Below are positions 11,973-21,389 of a stretch of DNA of 64,000 nucleotides, one piece after another. The first letter of the stretch is position 1. The number at the start of each line of letters is the position of its first letter. The position numbers and the translations under genes are program-made. The notes under the pieces are model-generated. The model was not told the DNA's origin and did no database searches. It was given only the letters and a program-made list of their open reading frames with translations. This DNA is from Cephalopachus bancanus (taxonomy: Eukaryota; Chordata; Mammalia; Primates; Tarsiidae). The stretch is from the NCBI GenBank assembly GCA_027257055.1, contig JAPVLO010000138.1:3162001-3226000 (forward strand). Reading direction: 5' to 3'.

Positions 11973-12607
11973 GATTTTCTTTTCAAAGGCAAAACTGGTT
12001 TCCTTGTCTTTACATGTACTTGGGAAGAAAACTAGAGTGGCATTTACACAAAACTCAGGAGAAATGGGTCCTAGGATTTCTGGAGCACACTTTATAGCAT
12101 TTTTACTTACACGGACACTACATATTTCTTGGAATTTCCGTTTTCTTATCATCCTGTGCCTCTGTGTGACAGTAGTCCGTGTTGGCCTGGTTTATCCAAT
12201 AAGCATCTCAAAGTTAACCCACATAAAACTGAGCACCTGAACCCCACCCTTGCAAACCTGCTCCACTTGAAATCATCCCTTCCCACTCAATGGCATGTTC
12301 CACTCTTGCGATTGCTCAAACCACAAACCACAGAGTCACCCTTCCCTTTTGTCTTTTTCTTCTTCTCTTTCTCTGGGTCTTCTTATTAGAAACGTGTTCA
12401 TCAACATAAAATTTCTCACAGTTTCAGAAGATTCTCAGATGCCCTGAAGCCTAGAAGTTTTCTGGATTTGAGATTAAGAACCCTCGTGGAATGCCCCTTT
12501 TAGGTTTATATCACAATATGCTTTAAAAGTTTTATTGTAAAATGATTTAAAATAAGATTTGATTCTTTACTTGCTTACAAATAAATAATACATCAAAAGC
12601 TGTTTGG
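11973..12607. other. No gene recognised
   Basis: The frame at 12129-12389 is pyrimidine-rich translation with no domain. No repeat recognised. Confidence 0.45.
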
Positions 12608-12920
12608 TTTTTTATTTTTTTGATTTGGAGTCTTACTCTGTCGCCCAGGCTGGAGTGCAGTGGCACACTCATGGCCACCCCAGCGACAACCTGCTGGGCT
12701 CCAACAATCCTTCTGCCTCAGCCTTCCAAGTAACTGGAACTACAGGCCTGTGCTACTACGCCCGGCTTATTTATTTATTTATTATTTATTTATTTATTTA
12801 TTGTAGAGATGAGATCTCGCCAAGTTGCCCTGGCTGGTCTCGAACCCACAGGCTCAGGCAATCCACTTGCCTCGGCCTCCCAAAGTGCTGGGATTACAGG
12901 CTGAGCCACCGAGCCCAGCC
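12608..12920 (-). mobile_element. Tarsier-type dimeric Alu with expanded linker
   Basis: GATTTGGAGTCTTACTCTGT, then CACACTCATGGCCACCCCAG, AACCTGCTGGGCTCCAACAA, and an end at CCACCGAGCCCAGCC. The central linker has grown into a TTTA microsatellite (about 12768-12802) where sibling copies have TTTTTTGATTTATTG. It keeps GCCAAGTTGCCC, so it is not in the deletion subfamily seen at 47101 and 51743. The 112-residue frame at 12604-12942 is a translation of this Alu. Confidence 0.9.
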
Positions 12921-13193
12921 AGTTGCTTCTTTTAATCAATAGAAATAGTAATAGGCACTTCTCACTTCCTTTTCAAGAATTGTTAGTAAGGAAGTCTTAT
13001 GTGGAAAATTAGTCAAGAGAGAGCTTGAGTCAGGTAGGGGATCTCAGGTCTGCCTTAACCTGTTTTTGAGAAATTACATATTCACAATGTAATCACAGGA
13101 CAGAATTTCTGTAGTTCATTAGGTTCTAAACAATAGTTTACAATTGCGATATGAAAAGAGTGTCACCTACCATGTATGCAAGAAAGAGACAAG

Positions 13194-13194
<1 letters not shown>

Positions 13195-13232
<38 letters not shown>

Positions 13233-13243
13233 TGTGTGTGTGT
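13195..13243 (+). repeat. (TG)n microsatellite
   Basis: A nearly pure TG tract with a single TC interruption near the right end; probably polymorphic by its length and purity. Confidence 0.95.
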
Positions 13244-14687
13244 TTTAATTCACTGAAGACTTTTATTTGGTAAGTTAATCAACAGCAATCAACATGTTTT
13301 CATTATACAATTAAAATTGCACTGCTATCAAACAAACTTCGTGGAGTCTGAAAACCCATGCTTGAGATTGTAAGTCCTTGACCTTAGAATTATTAGTCTG
13401 TTTGTTGCTCAGGAAATTTGCTTATCATTTTCAGTTTTAAGTAATAACTTGGTTTTTACTTGGTCAGGTCTCTTTTTCATTTCCTTCATAATATTATTTC
13501 TAAATAAATTATGTTTTTATTTTAAACCTTTAATTTTTAGTCACTTATAAGTGAGTAATTCAGTTTTTAATTAATGCTCTCAAATTTAAGAAAATGACAT
13601 TTACAACAACATTTCAATTGAAATATTGACTTCACCCTCTGAGAAATCAGAAGTGAAACTTACTTGCTATGAACAGAATAAATTAAATTTAGACTCTTCC
13701 AGGTGTATTAATGTGTTCTTATAGCAAAGTTGGGAAGTTCTAAAGAAATTTTAGAAATAGCATAAATTTGGAATATAACAAAAACATTTGGAATTCTAAC
13801 TTTTAGAAGGGCTTATGATTTAAGATATCAATTGATTTTCTAAAAAGTCTTACTGAGTTAGGAATATGGACAAAGCTAAAACCCTGTATGTTTGTAAAAT
13901 CATTTGAAACATGAATCAGAAAGTCAGAATTTATAAAATGAATGAAATAATATAATTTTCTTGTTAAAATGGAAGAACTGTTTCTACCCACTTAAGCTAA
14001 CATTAGCACAAGTTTCTATTGTATAATCATAAACTTTTAGTCATAAATGAGACGCAGAGGTGATTTTAGAGTTTATTTCATTATAAATTAGGTGCAACAA
14101 ACAACCTTTTAGGATTCCTCAATATTGGAATAGAAAAATCCCCAAATATTTTTTATCATTAATTGTATTAGGCACTAAGAAGCATGAGAGAAATATATGA
14201 CAACATTTTATTGTCATCATTATCACACAACAAGCAGCATGAAGAATAAATCTTTTGCTATTAACATTTTCTCACCCACCATTGACAGTCGTTACTAACT
14301 GAAAACTACATGCATCAGTTAAAACCTGGGAGAGGTCTCAGAATATTTTTCAAAACATTCCTTAAAGAGGACACTTTCACTTGATCTGAGTTGGCAAATA
14401 GGTGAAACTTACCATTCTCTACCCATAGTGCAACAACTTCTAGATATGATCTGTTCTGGATAGGTATTATGGCTTTTTATTTCATTGTTGGAACAATTTG
14501 AACAATGTGCTGTACAAATTTTTTCTCTGGGATTATCCAATGCACTGCTGCTAAACATTCTAGGTTTCTCTCTAAACTGGTTTGTGTCTCTTAAGTAAAT
14601 CCAATAATACTTTCATATTTGTAGGGAGTAGATGGCATAACATACTTAACAATTTGCAGGAAGCCTAATAAGTTCTTATCAATTATA
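13244..14687. other. No gene recognised, AT-rich
   Basis: About 1.4 kb without a recognised repeat or meaningful frame. Confidence 0.45.
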
Positions 14688-15241
14688 CGAGGGAGACCTC
14701 AAAAAACCTGAAATTTATTTTTTAAAAATTGTGTATGTATAAACATATAAACATGTATATGTTTAAACTTCAGTCACCTTCAAACCACTCTCCATCTGAT
14801 GCAATACATCTATTAAAATGCTTTTTCCACTGCTCAAAACTGTTTTTGATCTTGTCAAAACAGCTTCTGCTGTTTTTTGTTTGTTTGTTTCACCTCTTCC
14901 ACGTCTGCAAAAACATTTCCCTTTGAGGATTTTTTTCATCCAGGGAAACAAACACACAAAAAATTCATTCTGGGAGAGATCAGGTGAATAGGGAGAGTGG
15001 GGTATGGGGTCATGCTGTTTTTGGTCAGAAACTGCTGAACACTCAGGTGTGTTGTCATGGTGGAAGAACCAGTCACCTGTTTGCCACAACTCATAATGTT
15101 TATTCTGCAAATTGTGATGCAACTTTCTCAAAACTTCAGATAAAAATTCTGGTTGACAGTTTGATCCATGAACAAATTCCCAGTGTACTACAAGGGGCCT
15201 GCCTCCTAAAGATAATTCCAAATTTTTTGGGTCCTCCCTTG
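14688..15241 (-). mobile_element. Internally deleted mariner
   Basis: Bounded by imperfect terminal inverted repeats: CGAGGGAGACCTCAAAAAAC at the left, and at the right a sequence whose complement reads CAAGGGAGGACCCAAAAAAT. A TA sits just outside the left end (14686-14687), as for a mariner target; the right side reads CA, consistent with TA decay. The 554 bp are much shorter than a complete mariner (about 1.3 kb). The transposase 3' half is retained (see 14763-15221) and the 5' half is missing. Confidence 0.8.
14763..15221 (-). pseudogene. Mariner transposase, C-terminal half, open
   Basis: A 152-residue open frame. Residues about 1-50 correspond to the middle of a mariner transposase (VHWEFVHG, EVLRKLHHNL, ELWQTGDWFFHHDN). 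The second catalytic Asp of the D,D34D triad is kept in HHDN. The PYSPDL signature follows. The third catalytic Asp, expected in a DFF context just after it, reads NEFF (Glu), and the spacing between the two sites is about five residues short. The N-terminal DNA-binding half and the first catalytic Asp are absent. It cannot encode an active enzyme. Confidence 0.75.
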
Positions 15242-15974
15242 CAAAATTCTGAGTATAAGTAACTTAGTTTAGGAAATAATGCCAAATAACATTATTTAAA
15301 ATATTTTTAAAAACTAAGTGGACATTTAGATATAGTCAGTGTAGTAGCCTGTCCATACTTACTAAGTATGTATTTTTTCCTTATTATTACTGATGCAATT
15401 TAAAAAGTCTCCTCTAAAGATCAATATGATGCTTGAAAGAAGAATCCAAGAGTAAACAGCATGCATATATTTAGTGTAATATTCTTTTCTTTCCTTAAAT
15501 TGGAGTATAAAAGCCTTTCAGTAACTGATGTCAAATTCTTAAAATAGACTGCATTATCTTCAACCGTATCATCTATTCCCATATGTCGTAAAATGACAAA
15601 GTTTCCACCAGAATACCAGGAAATATATAAAAGGAGTCAGTAAATGGTATTGTTTTCCTAATGCCTTCTGGGAGAGATGCTAAATTGGATTCTGATTTTT
15701 AATGCAACACAATAAAAGAGATAATATATTTTAGTCGTTAAAAGCATTCTAAGTTAGGCTGTACTATGTTAAATTTTCTCTCATTTGAAATACCATATAA
15801 AATGTGAAAGGTCAGATGTTGCATTCCCATGAATATTCATTCATTTATTAAACGGATATTTTAAGGTCCTTCTAGATCCTAGTTATTCTAGATTACAACA
15901 GTGAAAACAAAACGTATCTTGCTATGGTAAGCACCCTCGCTGGATCTTATACAATTCACTTCTAATGAATATAA
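15242..15974. other. No gene; part of an ancient repeat at the right end
   Basis: Mostly unrecognised AT-rich DNA. From about 15838 the sequence TTCATTTATTAAACGG, then TTACAACAGTGAAAACAAAA, resembles the head of the unnamed ancient repeat also seen at 29000 and 58150. Confidence is low. Confidence 0.4.
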
Positions 15975-16345
15975 AACTATCAGCCATGGTGTAAGCCACC
16001 CTATGGAGAGGCCCACGTAGCAAGGAACTGACATCTCTGACCAATAGTCATTGAGGGCCTGAGACATGCCAGTAGCCATCTGAGTGAACTTGGAAGCACA
16101 TCATCTGAGATTTCCCAAGCAGACATATGAGTGAGCTTGGAAGTGGAGCCTTCTCCAGTTGAGCCTTGGGTTGACTACTGCCTCTGCCAGGACTTTGACT
16201 GTAAGACTCCTTGAGTCAACAGCACCCAGCCAAGCTGTGCCCAGATCCTTACCCACAGAAACTGCAAGATAATAAATGTTTATCGTTTTAGGCTGCTACA
16301 TTTTGAGGGTAATTTGACACACAGCCACAGACAACACACCTTCCC
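15975..16345 (+). mobile_element. MLT1-type MaLR LTR
   Basis: Middle part reads GTGAGCTTGGAAGTGGAGCC. The 3' end reads CCCACAGAAACTGCAAGATA, AATAAATGTTTATCGTTTTA and GGGTAATTTGACACACAGCC, which is the conserved end of old MLT1-family LTRs. The 5' boundary is uncertain. No internal sequence was seen. Confidence 0.7.
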
Positions 16346-16389
16346 TCAGTGTTTATAAACAAATGTGTACACTCAACCTAAAGAGACCA

Positions 16390-17010
16390 CAGTTTGGAGT
16401 ATAGTGAAAACAAGAACCAATTGAACATTATGGCAGTTCCTCAGAAAATAAAACACATAATTACTGTATGATTCAACAATCCCAATTCAGGCATGTAACT
16501 TAAAGAAATGAAAACAGGGGTTTAAACAGATATGTGTACACTTTATAACAGCATTATTCATAATAGCTAAAAGGTGGAAACAGCTCAAGTGTCCATAGAT
16601 GGATATATGAATAAACAAAATGTGGCATATGCATACAATAAAATATCATTTAGCTTTAAAAGGAAAGGAAATTCTAACCTATGCTACAACATGGATGAAC
16701 CTTGGCATGATCGTACAAGTATTAGATGATTCCACTTATATGAGGTACCTAGAATACTCAAATTCATAGACACAGAATGTAGAATGGTATTTTCCATGGG
16801 CTAGGGGAGGGGTAATGGGGAGTTATTGTTTAATGAGTATCAAGTTTCAGTTTGGGAAGATTAGAGTTCTTGAGATGGCTGTTGGTAGTGACTGCACAAC
16901 ATGGATGTACTCAGTGCTACCAAAAGATATACTTAAAAATGACTAAAATAGTAAATGTCATGTTATGTATATTTCATTGCAGTAAAAAATAAAACACACA
17001 TCCACATCCA
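16390..17010 (+). mobile_element. Old L1 3' end
   Basis: Diverged end of ORF2 and 3' UTR in sense: GTTCCTCAGAAAATAAAACA, TTCATAATAGCTAAAAGGTG, AAGTGTCCATAGATGGATAT, CATGGATGAACCTTGGCATG, TTGCAGTAAAAAATAAAACA. This is L1M-type wording. 5' truncated, no clear TSD. Confidence 0.8.
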
Positions 17011-17610
17011 CACATACATCCCAAAAGAAAGAACTAATATATTTTAAAAAATCCTTTCCTTTCTCTCACTTTTTCCCCAAGCTCAGACAATTGAGGGTAA
17101 CTGAGTACATTACAAACTCTGGGCATATCACACGAGTCGGCAGGGTGTAATGTCGGTGCTCTTGGAGGTGAAGGGAGGCATTGGCTTTGCCTCCTTGTCC
17201 CACAGAGAATCAAGAAGAGTGAGAATTGCTTGCATGCACAAAGGAATAATAAAACCACAGCCAGTAGAAAAAGACATAGAAAACAAAGATAACAGAGCTT
17301 CCAAGCTAGCATAGACATTAGGACACCAGTGAAACAAGGTAATAGAGAGCTACAGAGATTGTTATCCAGGAAACACAGCTAACCTTGGTTAGTCACTGAT
17401 GTGGTAGGAGTGTGTAAGCCCAGAGATTATTAAGAAGTTCCCCTGGATCACATTATCAGATGAGTTTATGTGAGTTTCAGGGCTGGGTCTTGCCTGGAAC
17501 CTCACAAAAGATGAATCTATTCTACTATCTAGCAATAAAGAGACAGGTAGAATGGGAGGCAAAGATTTTGGGTCAGGCTGAAAAAAAAACATATTGTTGG
17601 AGAACACGTG
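17011..17610. other. No gene recognised
   Basis: Overlapping short minus-strand frames (17034-17318, 17128-17337, 17389-17619) show no domain I recognise. The Leu/Phe-rich stretch of the first is not accompanied by a plausible gene structure. Confidence 0.4.
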
Positions 17611-18290
17611 GGCTGACAATTAAGTTCGTGAACTCATCCTAGAATAAGTGCTATATACCTCATTGCTGAATATTACTATAGTCACCTTTGAAGTAATTCC
17701 TTTGGGAAGCTATGCACTGATGCCAGTGCCTAATCCATTTGTCAAAGAAATTTTATAGCTCTTTTCCTAGAATGACCATCAGAGCTGTGATTACATTATC
17801 CTTGATGTCCTGAATGTCATCAAAATGTCTTCCTTTTAATATTTCCTTTATCTTTGGATAAAGAAAAAAGTCATTGAGGGCCAGATCAGGTTATTAGGGA
17901 GAGTGTTCCCATACAGTTGTTTGTTTACTGGCTAAATAATCCCTCACAGACAGTGCTATGTAAGCAGAAGCATTGGCGTGATGCAAGACCTCCTCTGGGA
18001 CCATTTTTGCACACACCTTTCTCATGCCAAGATTTTGAATTAAGATTTTCCTGTTTCTCTCTCAATGTTTATTTGATCTGCTATGCTTCTCATAGCTGAC
18101 AATTTTGATGCACAATTCGACAAACTATTGCAGTGTTTTAGTCAGTTCTGCTCATAACTGGTTGTCCTGACCTCTCTTCATCAGTCATGCTTTCTCTTCC
18201 CGCAGAAAAACATTTAATCCATTTTGTATACTGCTATTTTCTCTTCATGGCATTATCCTCATAAATTTGGACTAACATGTCCCTGATTTC

Positions 18291-18302
18291 ACTTCCACTC
18301 TT
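18291..18302. repeat. TSD of the TINE, left copy
   Basis: ACTTCCACTCTT, matching ACTTCCCCTCTT at 18376-18387 at 11 of 12 positions. Confidence 0.75.
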
Positions 18303-18375
18303 CTTTTTTAAAGTAGGATCTATTGAGAGGACAGAAAAACTGCCACAGTAGAAGGGGACCCGAAGGGGTTGCCCT
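18303..18375 (-). mobile_element. LTR-derived retroposon (TINE-like), nested
   Basis: On the minus strand this 73-bp insertion reads from a GCAACCCCTTCGGGTCCCC-type start, through a TTTTTCTGTCCTCTCAATAG segment (a decayed AATAAA polyadenylation signal), to a short A tail. That is the R/polyadenylation part of a gammaretrovirus-like LTR without U3, U5 or coding sequence. The A tail and the 12-bp TSD indicate L1-type target-primed retroposition of a short polyadenylated RNA. The target is the mariner coding region: in the minus-strand frame the mariner residues KSGSE are interrupted. It is non-coding. Confidence 0.8.
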
Positions 18376-18387
18376 ACTTCCCCTCTT
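18376..18387. repeat. TSD of the TINE, right copy
   Basis: ACTTCCCCTCTT; see 18291-18302. Confidence 0.75.
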
Positions 18388-18635
18388 AAACTGTGTTTGA
18401 CGAGAAATTTAATGTTAGTTTGTTGCTCTAATTCAAACATCTGTCAATTTCGTGTCAACAGCTCTCATGGCCATTCCAGAAAAGAGTTTCAAATTTGCTT
18501 TGACAGTTGGAGTAGGCACTGATATTGGTGCATAGCTTCCCAAGGGGAGTGCTTTGAAGATGACCATAGTGGTACTCAGCAATGAGGTACGTAGCACGTC
18601 TTCTAAGATTAGTTCGCGAACTTAATTGTCAGTCC

Positions 18636-21219
18636 TCTGTACATCTCTGAGTAAATGTATGAGGCCTTTTGTTTTTCCACCTAAAGCAAGATTGAGAGGA
18701 CTAATGTAACCAAAAACATATCAAGCTGTTAGAGACTTTCTGCTGGTCCTGTTCAGAATATGAATCTACCTTGTTGGCAAGCTCAGGGATGACCTGTGAC
18801 TCTCTAAGTCTAAGGATGAAAGTCTCTACATCCTAGTGTCGTCCTCAGACTCTAGGTTTCTGGTTTCTCCATCGTCTGCATAAAGTGTGAAGAGGGCCTA
18901 GTACGATGGAAAGTTATGTTATAACTTATTTCTCAGGCTTGCTAGTACCAAATGTGTCTCACTCAGTGGTGATATATAGAACAATGTGATGGCAGTATAT
19001 AAAAAGAGGCTTTCTCCATAGTGCTTACTGGCAGGGCATGGCGGCTTAGGGACCCTTGAAAACAGAGTGACACTGTTCTGAGGGCTAGCAAAGAAGAAAA
19101 AAAAGCCAAGTGGGAAATCCTAGTGAATACAGGACCCAAAGGCAGGAGAAGCGTTGTGTCCTCTTTGTTGATGACCTGCCTCTTTTTATTATTTACACTT
19201 CACAGTTGGGTGTTATTTATATCGTTAGGCACTGACATGTCAATGATTAATAAATGTTTGCTTTAGATTATATCAGCATAATTGTGAAGTGAGGTGGAGG
19301 ATAAGTTTGCTATCTTCATTCTTTTACTATCCCTGGGTTATACAGGACACTGCGGTTGATCACAAGAATATAACAGTGATTAAGAGTAAACTCTTTTTCC
19401 TTTAGCAGCCCGAAATTAAGTGGAAGGAAATAAACATCTGCCTTCCAGCGTGATCTATAGGCTCACAGAAGTCTGGAAACGGTGCAGGGGAGAGAGAGTG
19501 CTTGTGAGTCCAGAAGACGTTCTGGGAAAGGTTCATGTTAAACAGTCTTGAATAGTTCTAGCCTGTGGGGACATAGGTAAGAGAGCATGAAGCAGCCAGG
19601 CCGATGCCTTACTATTGCTGTAACCCCAGCTATGCATAGGAGGTAAACCTGAGATCTGCCAGGAGAGAGGACAGCCTGACCCTGCTGAGTCCTGTATGCC
19701 TGATATCAAGTCTCTGTTGACAATGGGGCACTGGTAATAGAAGTGAGATGATCACACTGAGGTTTTTCTGGTAGCTAAAAACCATAAAAAGGATGGTGAA
19801 GCATAGTCATAAGTAGCATCAATTCCATGAATTATGTGGGCCTTCTCCCCTCAATTTCACTGTCTCTCCTCCACACTTTTTAAGGTCAACATCAATTACT
19901 TAGGTGAAGGTAATTCCCACCCACTTCATTCTCTATCTACCTCAGCTTTAACCTGGGGAGATAAAATAGGGTCGTGTGGAACTAGAAGCAGAAAGGTTGA
20001 ACAAAATGGTCAACTTATTTGTAAAACATTTATTTAATATCACTGTGAGATTTTTTAAAACATTATTTTTGGAGATCTTTTTATCTGAGAGCCAAAACTG
20101 ATCCTTGGAGTCCTTGGGTTCCTATATAGTCAAGGCATAAGAAGGTAAAAATGTGCATTCTTTCTTTTTAAAAAATATTAAATTATCTTTCTTTTGTTCT
20201 CATATCTTCTTTCTTCTAAGTGTTATTTGTTTTATTATTTTTATTTTTAATTACTTCTCAGATGTTATCAAATTATTGGCCTTACGTTTTATTTATGGAA
20301 AGTATAACCAGAAAAAAATATAACAATAATGTTTCATAGATAGAAAAAAACTTTGCCTCCTTGGATTACTTTCTAGTATATATTTGGACAAGCTAGTTTG
20401 GTCTCATTTATTGTGTACTATCTACTGAATTATTGCAAAAATAAGATATTTTATAAAATGGAACATAAGCAACAATTATCACACCATGAAAATTCTGTAC
20501 TGTAAATATAAAAGCAATATAATCACGAAGTAAACATAGCTTGAAATATTATAATATGAGAATTTGTTTCATGATGAGTTTGATAAAGAATAGTTACAGC
20601 TAAGTAGTTTGAATGATTTGGTAAGATTTTTCTGTTCTTACTTTGGAATTTATTTCCAGTATATTGGGATGAAAAATTAGTTTGAAGAGAATACGTATTT
20701 GAAAAGTCTCTGCTACTCTCCAGTGAAGAAATAATATACAGTATCAACAAGCATAGGAAAAACAAAAACTAAAATTCTAGACATATCTGAAATAATTTAA
20801 GGCTGAAGTCTCAATTTGTTATGCTTTTCTTTCTGAAAATTAAGAAATAGAAAGGACTACTGTTTTCTGTTCCTTTCTACTATCCTTTATTACACAACAG
20901 GTTTTGGTTGGGTACCATGTGCTTGTCACTACACATCGGTGCCCTTATAAAGTCAACTGTTGAGTGGAGGACACATCAGAAAATAGTGAATCAGGAATTG
21001 AGTAAAAGTTGAGAAGTTACTATTGGATATAGCAATAGAGAGGCTGCTGTGGTAGAAGTAGCTTCTATAGAGTGTTAGTTATTGTGAAGGCTTGAGGAAA
21101 AATGGAGAGATTTTGAAAATAGATAGTAGAGATTTTCATTAAGTTTGGCCCCGAGGGTTGCAGACTGATGGGGTAGTAGCTTACTAAGGATCAAAGGTGG
21201 AGAAAAGACTTATGTTTTA
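18636..21219. other. No gene recognised
   Basis: About 2.6 kb without a recognised repeat apart from simple AT-rich runs. Short frames (19834-20037 plus, 20523-20765 minus) lack any motif. Confidence 0.45.
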
Positions 21220-21389
21220 TTTTATTTTATTTTATTTATTTTTTTGAGTTGGAGTCTCACTCTGTCACCCAAGCTGGAGTGCAGTGGCACACTCATGGCC
21301 ACCCCAGCATCAACCTGCTGTGCTGGCAATCCTTCCGCCTCAGCCTTCCAAGTAGCCGGAACTACAGGTGCGTGATACCATGCCCAGCT
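21220..21389 (-). mobile_element. Right-monomer-only tarsier Alu with TSD
   Basis: A TTTTA-repeat tail, GAGTTGGAGTCTCACTCTGT, then CACACTCATGGCCACCCCAG, and an end at CGTGATACCATGCCCAGCT, which is the start of the right monomer just after the central linker. The left monomer is missing. Flanks 21203-21219 and 21390-21406 match at 15 of 17 positions (around GACTTAT), so this is a complete insertion and not a deletion product. It could be a 5'-truncated dimer or a free right monomer. Confidence 0.85.

Larger units (their letters stand above)
17611..18635 (-). mobile_element. Mariner with long TIRs, carrying a nested TINE
   Basis: Terminal inverted repeats are easy to see. The left end reads GGCTGACAATTAAGTTCGTG; the complement of the right end reads GGACTGACAATTAAGTTCGC; both continue with AACT and a TAGAA-like segment. 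The minus strand codes pieces of a mariner transposase: an N-terminal segment near 18440 (EQQTNIKFLV, then KSGSEIRDMLVQIYEDNAM) and the HHDN region near 17971-17987, where the catalytic Asp codon is now Ala (HHAN). Without the nested insertion it is about 940 bp, shorter than a complete element, so it also has an internal deletion. The 73-bp insertion at 18303-18375 splits the N-terminal coding part. Confidence 0.85.

Noticed and set aside
11829..12240. Overlapping frames of 60-113 residues on both strands
   Set aside because: They are translations of the Alu at 11665-11972 and its flank; the same frames recur on every Alu here (12604, 32830, 44927, 47065, 51757, 61884).
17034..17318. Leu/Phe-rich minus frame, considered as a membrane protein
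   Set aside because: Hydrophobicity follows from pyrimidine-rich codons; no start context, homologue or neighbouring exon.
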